64,000 bases of DNA from Bacteroidales bacterium (GCA_004557565.1 SFGS01000003.1:6984-70983); one strand, 5' to 3'; shown: positions 17,640 to 25,803, numbered from the stretch's first letter. Made by a program: numbers and translations. The notes: a model not told the origin generated them from the sequence alone.

Positions 17640-17672
17640 AGCGAAACGCTATAGCGTTTCGCTATTTTTTTC
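17640..17672. terminator. Bidirectional terminator, 24-bp perfect palindrome
   Basis: Arms AGCGAAAC and GTTTCGCT flank the centre GCTATAGC. On the plus side it is followed by ATTTTTTTC, and on the other side by an A-rich run, so it can stop both the lipoprotein and the mscL transcripts. Confidence 0.85.
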
Positions 17673-18044
17673 TTTTAGGAGGTCGCGGATTTCGGTGAGG
17701 AGTTTTTCTTCGGGAGAGGGGGTGGCAGGGGCTTCTGGGGCTGGTTCGGGTGCCTTTTTGAATTTGTTGATGCCCTTTACCATCAGGAAGATGCAGAATG
17801 CCACAATCACGAAGTCGATCACATTTTGAAGCAGATTGCCGTATTTCACGTTGGCATCGCCCACGGTCAGGCTCAACGATGTGAAGTCGACGCCGCCGGT
17901 GAGCATTCCCACCAAAGGCATCAACAAGTCTTCCACCATCGAAGTCACGATTTTTCCGAATGCGCCGCCGATGATCACACCCACAGCCATATCCATCACA
18001 TTGCCCTTAACGGCAAATTCCTTGAATTCTTTTACAAATCCCAT
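17649..18044 (-). CDS. mscL: Large-conductance mechanosensitive channel
   Basis: MscL, the pentameric inner-membrane channel that opens under osmotic downshock. The 131 residues contain the N-terminal amphipathic helix FVKEFKEFAVKGNVMDMAVG, pore helix TM1 (VGVIIGGAFGKIVTSMVEDL), the periplasmic loop, TM2 (NVIDFVIVAFCIFLMVKGIN) and a C-terminal helix EEKLLTEIRDLLKE. A Pro/Ala/Glu-rich linker (EPAPEAPATPSPEE) precedes that helix. Its 3' end overlaps the palindromic terminator. Monocistronic. Confidence 0.97.
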   Translation of the reverse strand: MGFVKEFKEFAVKGNVMDMAVGVIIGGAFGKIVTSMVEDLLMPLVGMLTGGVDFTSLSLTVGDANVKYGNLLQNVIDFVIVAFCIFLMVKGINKFKKAPEPAPEAPATPSPEEKLLTEIRDLLKEKNSETL

Positions 18045-18198
18045 AGTTTGGTTATTATTTTAATGATTAGTTTAAAAAGTGGTGCAAAAGGCTGATTTTC
18101 CACCACTTTTACACCTTATAAATATTAAACATTCTTAATTGGGGAAATTTTTCCATTATTTTTTCTATAACAATGACCTCAACCCCAAAAAAATGTAT

Positions 18199-18206
18199 TA
18201 ATTTTG
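18199..18206 (+). promoter_or_regulatory. Candidate -7 element of the GAPDH gene
   Basis: TAATTTTG lies 131 bases before the start codon, implying a long leader. No clear -33 TTTG is seen. The rest of 18045-18336 is AT-rich with no other feature that I can support. Confidence 0.4.
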
Positions 18207-18336
18207 CAGTTGAAAAAAACAGGAGCGATAAGAACGTCTTGTTTCTCAGCTCCCAAAATTAGTGATTTTACCGCATAAAAGGAAATTTTAAGAGAAATAA
18301 TATTATTCATATTTTATTTAATTTTTTAGACGTATT

Positions 18337-19362
18337 ATGACAAAAGTAGCTATTAACGGCTTTGGCCGTATTGGTCGTCTGGCTTTCCGTCAGATGTTTG
18401 AAGCTGAAGGTTATGAAGTTGTTGCTATCAACGACCTTACCAATCCAAAAATGCTCGCTCACCTTCTTAAATATGACACTGCTCAAGGTGGTTTCGCTGG
18501 CAAGTTCGGTGAAGGCAAGCACACTGTAGAAGCAACTGAAAACTCAATCATCGTTGACGGCAAGGAAATCAAGATTTCTGCTGAACCAAACGCAGCAAAC
18601 TGCCCATGGGCTGCTAACGACGTAGACGTAGTTCTCGAATGTACTGGTTTCTACACTTCTAAGGAAAAAGCTTCTGCTCACCTCCAAGCTGGTGCAAAGA
18701 AGGTAGTTATCTCTGCTCCTGCAGGTAACGACCTCCCAACCATCGTTTACAACGTGAACCACGAAACTCTTACTGCTGACGATAAGGTTATCTCTGCAGC
18801 TTCTTGTACTACCAACTGCTTGGCTCCAATGGCTGCTGCTCTCCACGCATACGCTCCAATTCAGTCAGGTATCATGTCAACTATCCACGCTTACACTGGC
18901 GACCAAATGATTCTCGATGGTCCTCAACGTAAGGGTGACCTCCGTCGTTCACGCGCTGGTGCTTGCAACATCGTTCCTAACTCAACTGGTGCTGCTAAGG
19001 CTATCGGTCTCGTAATTCCTGAACTCAACGGTAAGCTCATCGGTTCTGCACAACGCGTTCCAACTCCAACTGGTTCTACTACTATCCTTATCGCTGTTGT
19101 TAAGGGTGAAGATGTAACTGTTGAAGGTATCAACGCTGCTATGAAGGCTGCTGCTAACGAAAGCTTCGGTTACAATGAAGACCAAATCGTTTCTTCTGAC
19201 ATCATCGGTATGAAGTTCGGTTCACTCTTCGACGCAACTCAAACTATGGTTGCTAAGATCGCTGACGGTCTCTATGAAGTACAAGTAGTTTCTTGGTACG
19301 ACAACGAAAACTCTTACACTTCTCAAATGGTACGTACTATCAAGTACTTCTCAGAAATCTAA
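18337..19362 (+). CDS. gap: Glyceraldehyde-3-phosphate dehydrogenase, type I
   Basis: Glycolytic GAPDH, which converts glyceraldehyde 3-phosphate to 1,3-bisphosphoglycerate. The 341 residues start with the NAD-binding KVAINGFGRIGRLAFRQM; the active site SAASCTTNCLAP holds the catalytic cysteine (about 157), and the C-terminal WYDNENSYTSQMVRT is the family signature. Codon choice is strongly biased, as in a highly expressed gene. A terminator follows 30 bases after the stop. Its long AT-rich leader may carry control signals, but none is recognised. Confidence 0.98.
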   Translation: MTKVAINGFGRIGRLAFRQMFEAEGYEVVAINDLTNPKMLAHLLKYDTAQGGFAGKFGEGKHTVEATENSIIVDGKEIKISAEPNAANCPWAANDVDVVLECTGFYTSKEKASAHLQAGAKKVVISAPAGNDLPTIVYNVNHETLTADDKVISAASCTTNCLAPMAAALHAYAPIQSGIMSTIHAYTGDQMILDGPQRKGDLRRSRAGACNIVPNSTGAAKAIGLVIPELNGKLIGSAQRVPTPTGSTTILIAVVKGEDVTVEGINAAMKAAANESFGYNEDQIVSSDIIGMKFGSLFDATQTMVAKIADGLYEVQVVSWYDNENSYTSQMVRTIKYFSEI

Positions 19363-19391
19363 GAAACAGCTTGATTTTACCACAATAAATT

Positions 19392-19428
19392 AAGGGCACG
19401 CCTCACACAGGCGCGCCCTTTTTTATTT
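19392..19428 (+). terminator. Intrinsic terminator of gap
   Basis: AAGGGCACGCCT and AGGCGCGCCCTT form a 12-bp stem with one A/C mismatch and a five-base loop. It is followed by TTTTTATTT. Confidence 0.9.
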
Positions 19429-19439
19429 AAGGTGATGCT

Positions 19440-19550
19440 TCGGGAGCACTCAGAGCACTCTGAACCCTCAGAATAATCTGGGCTATCGTCTTAACTTCTT
19501 AACTTCTTCAACTCCTTAACTTCTTAACCTCTAATCTCTCTCTTAACATT
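19440..19550. repeat. Stuttered intergenic words (GGAGCACTC and TTAACTTC)
   Basis: Contains GGAGCACTCAGAGCACTC, then CTATCGTCTTAACTTCTT and several TTAACTTC / CTTAACC iterations. The same words recur at 21323-21450, 33004-33052 and 42751-42795. Non-coding. Confidence 0.75.
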
Positions 19551-19599
19551 TTTTTTGAAAAAAAAGTTGGAAAAATTTTGGTATTATTGAAAATGATTG

Positions 19600-19620
19600 T
19601 AATTTTGTAATCGTTACAAA
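19600..19620 (+). promoter_or_regulatory. Promoter with overlapping Fur/PerR-type operator
   Basis: The -7 element TAATTTTG (19600-19607) overlaps an inverted repeat TTTGTAA-TCG-TTACAAA (19604-19620), a 7-3-7 palindrome of the form bound by Fur-family repressors. It would block the start of the regulator's own operon. Confidence 0.65.
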
Positions 19621-19642
19621 TATATAATTGATTAAATTATTC

Positions 19643-20065
19643 GTGAACACTGCAAAACAACAACTCGTGAACCATGGCGTGCATCCCTCGGTGCAGCGCA
19701 TCGCTATCATGAAGTATCTCATGGAGCATTGCACTCATCCCACTGTGGACACTATCTACACCGACTTGCTACCCATCCTCCCCACGCTTTCGCGTACCAC
19801 AGTATATAACACACTTGAGCTGTTTTGCGAAAAGAATGCGGCAATGTCGCTCACCATCGATCGCCGCAACATTCGCTACGACGGCTGCGTGAAGCCCCAC
19901 GCGCACTTTATGTGCAATGGCTGCGGAAGGGTGTTTGATGCGGAAATCAATGAGCATGTGCGAGCGCACCTCTACGACAGCGACCAGTATGCCGTGGAGA
20001 AAGTGGAACTCAACTTTAGCGGGCTGTGTCCGGAGTGCCTCGAAGAAAAGAAAAAGTTACAGTAA
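19643..20065 (+). CDS. Fur/PerR-family transcriptional regulator
   Basis: Metal-dependent repressor of the Fur superfamily, 140 residues from the chosen GTG start. The winged helix includes PSVQRIAIMKYLMEHCTHPT, TIYTDLLPILPTLSRTTVYN and the dimer/metal domain has PHAHFMCNGCGRVFD with a second CPEC pair near the C terminus, which gives the structural Cys4 zinc site. The following rubrerythrin genes suggest a PerR-like peroxide sensor. An in-frame TTG five codons upstream (19628) is possible, but the MNTAKQQL start fits the family better. The operator at 19604-19620 points to autoregulation. Confidence 0.88.
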   Translation: MNTAKQQLVNHGVHPSVQRIAIMKYLMEHCTHPTVDTIYTDLLPILPTLSRTTVYNTLELFCEKNAAMSLTIDRRNIRYDGCVKPHAHFMCNGCGRVFDAEINEHVRAHLYDSDQYAVEKVELNFSGLCPECLEEKKKLQ

Positions 20066-20113
20066 AAAAGAAATAACAAACAAATAAATAATTACAACTA
20101 ATTCACTACAATT

Positions 20114-20662
20114 ATGGCTAAAAAATGGATTTGCACAGTTTGCGGTTATGTGCATGAAGGTGAAACCGCTCCCGAACGTTGCCCACAATGTGGAGTTCCA
20201 GCAGATAAGTTTAAACTCTTGAACGAGGAAGGTATTCAATTCGCTTGCGAACACGAACTTGGCTCTGCTAAGGGCGTTGACGAAGAAATTCTCCAAGGTT
20301 TGCACGACAACTTCATGGGCGAATGCACCGAAGTGGGTATGTATATCGCTATGAGCCGCCAAGCCGACCGCGAAGGTTATCCTGAAATCGCTGAGGCTTT
20401 CAAGCGCTACGCTTGGGAAGAAGCAGAGCACGCTGCTAAGTTTGCAGAATTGCTCGGCGAAGTGGTTTGGGACACCAAGACCAACGTTGAAAAGCGTATG
20501 ATGGCAGAATCTGGCGCTTGCGAAGGTAAACTCGCTATCGCTAAGAAGGCTAAGCAACTCAACCTCGACGCTATTCACGACACCGTACACGAAATGGCTA
20601 AGGACGAAGCGCGTCACGGCAAGGGCTTTGAAGGCTTGTTCAACCGTTACTTCAAGAAATAA
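20114..20662 (+). CDS. Rubrerythrin with N-terminal rubredoxin domain
   Basis: Reverse-type rubrerythrin, 182 residues, expected to reduce hydrogen peroxide in the cytoplasm using a di-iron site and an Fe(Cys)4 site. The rubredoxin-like module comes first: WICTVCGYVHEGETAPERCP plus QCGVPADKFKLL (residues 4-36). The ferritin-like four-helix bundle follows, with EVGMYIAMSRQA, YAWEEAEHAAKF and KDEARHGKGFEGL, which carry the Glu/His di-iron ligands. It lies 48 bases after the Fur-family gene and 27 bases before a second rubrerythrin, forming one peroxide-response operon. Confidence 0.94.
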   Translation: MAKKWICTVCGYVHEGETAPERCPQCGVPADKFKLLNEEGIQFACEHELGSAKGVDEEILQGLHDNFMGECTEVGMYIAMSRQADREGYPEIAEAFKRYAWEEAEHAAKFAELLGEVVWDTKTNVEKRMMAESGACEGKLAIAKKAKQLNLDAIHDTVHEMAKDEARHGKGFEGLFNRYFKK

Positions 20663-20689
20663 TCATATCTTATCAAAATCAGTATCATC

Positions 20690-21232
20690 ATGAAAGAACT
20701 AAAAGGTACAAAAACCGAAAAAAACCTGATGGAAGCCTTCGCTGGCGAATCACAGGCTCGTAACAAGTACACTTACTTTGCCTCAAAGGCAAAAAAAGAT
20801 GGCTATGTGCAAATTGCAGCTCTCTTTGAAGAAACTGCCAACAACGAAAAGGAACACGCTAAACTGTGGTTCAAACTCCTTGAAGGCGGTGCTATAAAGG
20901 GAACTCTTGAAAACCTCAAGGCTGCCGCTCAAGGCGAAAACGATGAGTGGACCGACATGTATCCACGTATGGCAAAGGAGGCTCGCGAAGAGGGCTTCGA
21001 AGAAATTGCCAACATGATGGAAGGTGTGGCTGCTATCGAAAAAGAGCACGAAGAGCGCTACCGCAAACTGCTGAAGAACATCGAAGACAAGGTGGTGTTC
21101 TCACGCGATGAGGAATGTATCTGGCAGTGCGCCAACTGTGGCCATATCCACGTGGGCAAGCAAGCTCCAGAGGTGTGCCCAGTATGCAACCACCCACAAG
21201 CTTACTTCCAAATCAAAGCCGAAAACTATTGA
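20690..21232 (+). CDS. Rubrerythrin, classical order
   Basis: Peroxide-reducing rubrerythrin, 180 residues, with the ferritin-like domain first (LMEAFAGESQARNKYTYFA, ANNEKEHAKLWFKLL and EKEHEERYRKLL hold di-iron ligands) and the rubredoxin domain last (WQCANCGHIHVGKQAPEVCP plus VCNHPQAYF). It complements the reverse-order paralogue just upstream. A strong terminator follows 35 bases after the stop. The pair behind a Fur-type regulator fits oxygen and peroxide tolerance of an anaerobe. Confidence 0.95.
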   Translation: MKELKGTKTEKNLMEAFAGESQARNKYTYFASKAKKDGYVQIAALFEETANNEKEHAKLWFKLLEGGAIKGTLENLKAAAQGENDEWTDMYPRMAKEAREEGFEEIANMMEGVAAIEKEHEERYRKLLKNIEDKVVFSRDEECIWQCANCGHIHVGKQAPEVCPVCNHPQAYFQIKAENY

Positions 21233-21267
21233 TGGTCACGATTTTCAATTAAGCGTCTAAGGAAAAA

Positions 21268-21305
21268 GAAAGCCGATTACAATGCGAATCGGCTTTCTTT
21301 TTTTA
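21268..21305 (+). terminator. Intrinsic terminator of the rubrerythrin operon
   Basis: GAAAGCCGATT and AATCGGCTTTC form an 11-bp stem with a nine-base loop and are followed by at least seven T. Confidence 0.93.
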
Positions 21306-21357
21306 TCATTTTAGAGGGCGATTAGGAGCACTCGGAGCACTCGGAGGCTTAAAAAAT

Positions 21358-21450
21358 CTAATTTCTAACCTCTAATTTCTAACCTCTAATTTCTAACCTC
21401 TAATTTCTAACCTCTAATTTCTAACCTCTAATTTCTAATTTCTAATCTCT
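21358..21450. repeat. 14-bp tandem repeat array
   Basis: Five identical units CTAATTTCTAACCT start at 21358 and run without interruption to 21427. Degenerate CTAATTT units follow up to the end of the GH3 gene. A stuttered GGAGCACTC word (21323-21347) lies just before it. Confidence 0.95.
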
Positions 21451-22568
21451 TACTTCAGCTTTTTTAGGAGTTTTTCGATGCGGCGGTGGCTTTGCACGAG
21501 GCGGCCCCAGGGGATGCGACCGTTTTTCACGTTTTTCACAATCAGGTCAACGAGTCGGAAAGGGCGGTCGGCTTCAAAGCCGGTGTTGATGTTGTTGCCT
21601 ACGCAGAGCAGGTCGCAGCCAGCGTTGATGGCAAGCACGAGGGCGTTTTCGATGTCGTATTTCTTGATGATGCCCTCCATATACATATCGTCGCTCACCA
21701 CCACGCCATCGTAGCCCAGCTGCTTGCGGAGCACACCGTCGATGGTCTTGCGTGAGAGCGTGGCAGGGTGTTCGGGGTCGATGTTGGCGTTGATGATATG
21801 TGCCGTCATCACCATATCCACCTTGCCCTTCTTGATCAGTTTGCGGAACGGTTCGAGTTCGGCAGGGGTCCAAGTGTCGGTCACGTCAACGAATCCCCAG
21901 TGCGAGTCGCCCAAGGCGTTGCCGTGTCCGGGGAAATGCTTCACCACATTGAGAATGTGGCGGCGGTGCATCACGTCGATTTGAATGCCAGCCTGGCGCA
22001 CAATCACATCGGCATCGGAGCCAAAACTGCGGTGGAGCTTGCCGATAGGCGGACACTCAGGATTGAGCACGTCGAGCACCGGGGCGAGATTCAGATTCAC
22101 GCCGCTCGAAGCCAGTTGTTCGGTCATCAGCCGTGCGTAATGCTTTGTGGTGTCGCGATTGTCGAGATTGCCCAAATATTCTGCTTCGGGCAGTTTCTCA
22201 TATCCGTAGGCAGGTTTCAGACGCTGCACACGGCCACCTTCCTGGTCGGCGGCGATAAGCAAAGGATAGTCGGCAAAGGCTTGCAGGTCGGCAGTGAGTT
22301 TGGCGAGTTGCTCCTGCGAGGTGATGTTGCGCGAGCCCAGTTTCGCGGTGCCCGTCAAGTCGATGTCAAACAGCACGATGCTGCCCACCTTCAGGTCACG
22401 GATATAGCGCGCCGCATCGCTTTCGGCATCCACGGTGTTGCCCTTAAAGCCCACCATCAGCATTTGTGCGGCATAACGGCGCAGTTGTTCATCGCTCGGA
22501 ATTTGAGCCTTGATAGCAGACGCCGCCATCAGCACGGCGGCGAGTGAAAGAAAAAGTTTACGTTTCAT
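21450..22568 (-). CDS. Glycoside hydrolase family 3 protein, beta-N-acetylhexosaminidase-like
   Basis: Exported GH3 enzyme, 372 residues with a signal peptide (about 1-21). It has only the N-terminal TIM-barrel domain, as in NagZ. Visible blocks are LLIAADQEGGRVQRL, NLAPVLDV, the catalytic loop VKHFPGHGNALGDSHWGF with the His/Asp dyad typical of N-acetylglucosaminidases, and VVSDDMYMEGI carrying the nucleophile aspartate. It may trim GlcNAc from peptidoglycan fragments or glycans in the periplasm. Stands alone, with the tandem 14-bp array at its 3' end. Confidence 0.93.
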   Translation of the reverse strand: MKRKLFLSLAAVLMAASAIKAQIPSDEQLRRYAAQMLMVGFKGNTVDAESDAARYIRDLKVGSIVLFDIDLTGTAKLGSRNITSQEQLAKLTADLQAFADYPLLIAADQEGGRVQRLKPAYGYEKLPEAEYLGNLDNRDTTKHYARLMTEQLASSGVNLNLAPVLDVLNPECPPIGKLHRSFGSDADVIVRQAGIQIDVMHRRHILNVVKHFPGHGNALGDSHWGFVDVTDTWTPAELEPFRKLIKKGKVDMVMTAHIINANIDPEHPATLSRKTIDGVLRKQLGYDGVVVSDDMYMEGIIKKYDIENALVLAINAGCDLLCVGNNINTGFEADRPFRLVDLIVKNVKNGRIPWGRLVQSHRRIEKLLKKLK

Positions 22569-22700
22569 GAGTAGTTGGTAGTTAGTAGGAAATGGAAAAA
22601 AGTCTAATAGTCGGAGCGTGCTGTAGCGATTGCTTGCGCTGTTCGCGTTCGTGTTGACTGTTAGATTCTTTTATACTCTTATATATTACTGTGCGGCTTT

Positions 22701-23126
22701 TTAGTCGAAGAAGTGGAAGAAGAAATAGCAGGCTATCCACTCGTAGCGCACGCTCTGTGCGTAGCCAATAATCTTCTTGTCGGCATTGTAGATTTTGCCG
22801 CTGCGGTCGATGTTGCCCAAAATGCGGCTCTCGCCGTCGCGCACGGTGCCATCGTTGAGGATATAGCCAATGCGCTCATTGTCGTTGTTGTAGATTTGCA
22901 GACCCTTGATAAGTCCGATTTGCTTGCTGTTTTTGTTACGAATCACCCCATCGCGGTCGAAGAAGCCGATAGGGCGTGAATCGTTGTCGCGCACTGTGCC
23001 ATTAGGCGAAATGCGACCTATGTTGTGATGGTTGGCATCGCGGATAGTTTGCGCCCCAGCCTGTGGAGCGAAATTAGCCGTGAGAGCCATCAGCAGCACC
23101 ATCATTATGAATCTTAAAGCCTTCAT
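22701..23126 (-). CDS. Exported protein with repeated NxxxxxIG blades (5-fold beta-flower type)
   Basis: Secreted small protein, 141 residues. After a signal peptide (about 1-26) it consists of short similar units: RDANHHNIGRISPNGTV, RDNDSRPIGFFDRDGVI, RNKNSKQIGLIKG, NDNERIGYILNDGTV, RDGESRILGNIDRSGKI and NADKKIIGYAQ. Each has the scheme D/N-x(4-5)-IG-x(4-7)-G-x-I/V, as in proteins annotated as 5-fold beta-flower. Function is unknown. I chose 23126 as start because the signal peptide begins there; an ATG 13 codons upstream (23165) is less likely. Confidence 0.8.
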   Translation of the reverse strand: MKALRFIMMVLLMALTANFAPQAGAQTIRDANHHNIGRISPNGTVRDNDSRPIGFFDRDGVIRNKNSKQIGLIKGLQIYNNDNERIGYILNDGTVRDGESRILGNIDRSGKIYNADKKIIGYAQSVRYEWIACYFFFHFFD

Positions 23127-23435
23127 TGTTTTATGAGTTATTAACCATCTGCAAAGGTAAAGCAAAAAAAATTAACTACCAACTCACTTCACCTTTTACA
23201 CCCTCTTTGACTCCCCACCACCCCCAAAAGTTTAATTTCGTGTTTCAGAAATATGGTGAGAATGAGCAGACTTAGTAGTTATTTTCGGGTAATTATTTTT
23301 GCAAATCACGGCGGATTTGTGGATTTTGAAAAAAAAGTGTACCTTTACAAATTAAGGTTCGCACATGATTGCAAGCGAAGTTCTGAAAAATTCAAAAATA
23401 GGAGCAGGTATTTATTCATAATCGTATAATTAGGT
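23127..23435. other. Intergenic region, no supported feature
   Basis: About 309 AT-rich bases between divergent genes. A weak TACCTTTA element near 23340 could drive the ATPase gene. Nothing else is evident. Confidence 0.4.
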
Positions 23436-24500
23436 ATGATACTATCATCTTTCAGCTACAAAGAGTCGGGGTGGGAGCTTGTAGAGCTTGCCCCACTGAG
23501 TTCGGTGAATTTGCTTGTTGGAAAAAACGCCACAGGCAAGTCGCGTTCTTTAAGAGCTATTCACAATATCACAACTTTTCTTCAGATGAAAGATTACTTG
23601 ATGGACTCTCGCTCATTTGAGGCTAATCTAACATTTATCTCACAAGAGGCGGGTGACTGGAAATTGGAGTATTCCTTTAAGATTAATGAAGGAGTGGTGG
23701 AGAAAGAAGTGCTTACAGTGGGTGATGAGACCTTAATTACGCGCAGCAAAACAGGTGTGAAGTATAAGGATGAAACGATTAATCCTCCTTCCGATAAACT
23801 TGTGGCTCAAATCCGCCGTGATAAAGACCAATTTCCTGAGATAGAAATGCTGATGCTTTGGGCAGAAGGAGTGATTTTTGTGAATTGCTCAGAGATAAAT
23901 TCCCACACGTTGCTCGATACGGGTAAAGTGCAGAATGTGTATTCGTTCAGCCATTTGGTTGACTCTTTGTCGGCAACCGACCATAAGATGGTTTTAAATC
24001 ATGCGCAAACATTAGGATTCAACATATCGAGCATCAAAACCGTGGAAGCGGTGAAAGGTGTAAGACTTGTGCAAATTAAAGAGAAATCGGTGGCAAACGA
24101 GATGATTGATGCGCAATTATCGAATGGTATGCTGCGAACACTTTATCTTCTCTGCTTCGCATCGGTAATGAAGCACAACAAGAAATTGAGTATGCTTCTC
24201 ATCGATGACCTCGGCGAGGGGCTTGACTATCGCCGCTCTGTGGCTTTGGGAAAGATTATTTTTGATGATTGCAAGCAAAATGGTGTGCAGCTCATAGTGT
24301 GCTCTAACGATGCGTTTTTAATGGACATCGTGGATATAGACCACTGGCAGGTGCTTAGCCGAAAGAATAGCAGGGTGACCACCATCAATTCACAAACACA
24401 CCCTGGCTTGTTCAGAGAATTTAGGATGACAGGGTTGAGTAACTTTGATTTGTTTTCTTCAGATTTCATAGATAGCTATTTGAAAAGAGAGGGTAAATGA
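23436..24500 (+). CDS. AAA/ABC-type ATPase of a two-gene module
   Basis: P-loop ATPase of the SMC/ABC-like type, 354 residues. Walker A is LLVGKNATGKSRSL (about 27-40), the signature-like segment is QLSNGMLRTLYLL, Walker B is SMLLIDDLGEGLDYRRS and a following IVCSND resembles the D/H-loop region. There is no long coiled coil and no fused nuclease domain. The stop codon overlaps the next gene by 4 bases (ATGA), so the two are translationally coupled. The partner looks TOPRIM-like. Such ATPase plus TOPRIM pairs include PARIS and OLD-related anti-phage systems; that role here is inference. Confidence 0.85.
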   Translation: MILSSFSYKESGWELVELAPLSSVNLLVGKNATGKSRSLRAIHNITTFLQMKDYLMDSRSFEANLTFISQEAGDWKLEYSFKINEGVVEKEVLTVGDETLITRSKTGVKYKDETINPPSDKLVAQIRRDKDQFPEIEMLMLWAEGVIFVNCSEINSHTLLDTGKVQNVYSFSHLVDSLSATDHKMVLNHAQTLGFNISSIKTVEAVKGVRLVQIKEKSVANEMIDAQLSNGMLRTLYLLCFASVMKHNKKLSMLLIDDLGEGLDYRRSVALGKIIFDDCKQNGVQLIVCSNDAFLMDIVDIDHWQVLSRKNSRVTTINSQTHPGLFREFRMTGLSNFDLFSSDFIDSYLKREGK

Positions 24501-25228
24501 AATATGCAGTTTATGTAGAGGGGAAAGCAGAACTTCTGTTTGTGGCAGACGTGCTGGCGAAATATTCCAACTACGACCCTGTGGTTGTAGGGTTTAGGTG
24601 CATTAATCTGAACGACGACAGTTTTGAGTATGTTCAGTTCCCAATGCAGGGCGATGTGGAAACTTCTCGTGATTTCTACCAAATCGTGAATGTGAATAAT
24701 GATGGTTTGGTGATTTCAAAGCTCAGGAAAGACATTCCCAACCTCGTTAAGCAAGGATACGAAATTATTGTTGGGTTGCGAGATGTGTTTAGTGCCGACT
24801 ATAAGTTGCTTTGTACTCATCAGCAAGTTAATATGGAGCTTATCAGTGAAATGCATGAAGTGCAGTCTGGCCAGTTGAATGTGGTAGAGGGTGCAGATGT
24901 GCGTCTGCATTATGCCATTATGGAATATGAAACGTGGATGATGGCTCTAATGGGCAATTATGTAAGCTCAAAAGGTGGCGATTTTGCTAAAATTCTTGAA
25001 AAGATTGGTATTGATCCGGATTCGGATTTTGAGCAGGAAATTTATCACCCCTACAACAAAGTGCAGGATGTATATAAGGCTGTGAACGAACGCTACGGCA
25101 AGCACGAGAGCGACCATTTAGCGTTTTTGGCTTCGGTGTCGGTCGCAGATTATGAGAAGTTGCGCCATTCGGGGCGATGTGCGTCGTTTAAGCACTTTAT
25201 TGACAGTTTGCTTTTAAATAATAACTAA
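24497..25228 (+). CDS. TOPRIM-like (DUF4276/DUF4435-type) partner protein
   Basis: Protein of 243 residues, translationally coupled to the ATPase gene. It starts with YAVYVEGKAELLFV (Glu8 and Glu12), the pattern of the first acidic motif in OLD-type TOPRIM proteins. A hydrophobic strand then leads into IIVGLRDVFSAD, with Asp96 and Asp101 as candidate second-motif residues. The segment HYAIMEYETWMMALMGNY resembles the FE-x-W helix of DUF4276 proteins. I propose a nuclease or effector controlled by the ATPase. The family assignment is by pattern only, and a non-catalytic partner is possible. Confidence 0.65.
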   Translation: MKYAVYVEGKAELLFVADVLAKYSNYDPVVVGFRCINLNDDSFEYVQFPMQGDVETSRDFYQIVNVNNDGLVISKLRKDIPNLVKQGYEIIVGLRDVFSADYKLLCTHQQVNMELISEMHEVQSGQLNVVEGADVRLHYAIMEYETWMMALMGNYVSSKGGDFAKILEKIGIDPDSDFEQEIYHPYNKVQDVYKAVNERYGKHESDHLAFLASVSVADYEKLRHSGRCASFKHFIDSLLLNNN

Positions 25229-25243
25229 TAAGCTTTTATAGAT

Positions 25244-25690
25244 ATGAAACGGATTGGATTGTTGGTTTTGGTCGGTGTATGGGCTGTTTTGGGCTTTGCA
25301 CAGGAGAGTGTGGTGGATAGCGTGCAGATGGATTTGAGGACGGCGTTTGAGCGAGTGGCGGCATTGGAAGGGTTTGAGGCGCTTTCGCAGAGTGATGTGG
25401 AAGGCATCACCGGATTCCAGTTGGGCAAGTGCGAGGGCACAGTCCACGGCAACGCCAGCCATCGCGACGAGGTGCTCCAAATTTTTTCCGCACTGCCAGC
25501 CGATGCGCTCTACAGCGAAGAAGTGACCAGCAAAAACAAAATCACCCGCTTCTATATCACCACCGATGAGCTGGGCAAGAGCAGTATGCTCTATGCTTTC
25601 GTGGGGCTCGGCGGCAACGACCTGATTGTGATTCTTTACGAAGATGGCGATTTGAAGAAATACCGGGAAATAGCCGACAAAATCAAATAG
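25244..25690 (+). CDS. Small exported protein, unknown function
   Basis: Predicted secreted protein of 148 residues with a signal peptide (MKRIGLLVLVGVWAVLGFA, about 1-20). The mature part contains an amphipathic helix RTAFERVAALEGFEALSQ, then a beta-rich half ending in MLYAFVGLGGNDLIVILYED and GDLKKYREIADKIK. The last part resembles DUF4252-type proteins, but the match is not strong enough to claim. It begins 15 bases after the TOPRIM-like gene; codon use looks like the housekeeping genes, so cotranscription may be incidental. Confidence 0.7.
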   Translation: MKRIGLLVLVGVWAVLGFAQESVVDSVQMDLRTAFERVAALEGFEALSQSDVEGITGFQLGKCEGTVHGNASHRDEVLQIFSALPADALYSEEVTSKNKITRFYITTDELGKSSMLYAFVGLGGNDLIVILYEDGDLKKYREIADKIK

Positions 25691-25714
25691 GCGCCCGCGG
25701 GCAATATCTACACT

Positions 25715-25764
25715 TTACGCAACCGTGCTGAAAAAAATCACATTTTTTTGGTGCGGTTGCGTAA
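25715..25764. terminator. Long interrupted hairpin after the small exported protein gene
   Basis: TTACGCAACCG (25715-25725) and CGGTTGCGTAA (25754-25764) pair perfectly, and an inner AAAAAAAT / ATTTTTTT pair (25731-25738 with 25742-25749) extends the stem. No T run follows, so termination is uncertain. Confidence 0.5.
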
Positions 25765-25803
25765 TGCTTTGTGGGGTAGGGCATCTTTTTTCGGAAAATA
25801 TCA

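Noticed and set aside
18045..18336. Possible riboswitch in the gap leader
   Set aside because: The leader is long, but no conserved aptamer pattern is recognisable and it is mostly A/T.
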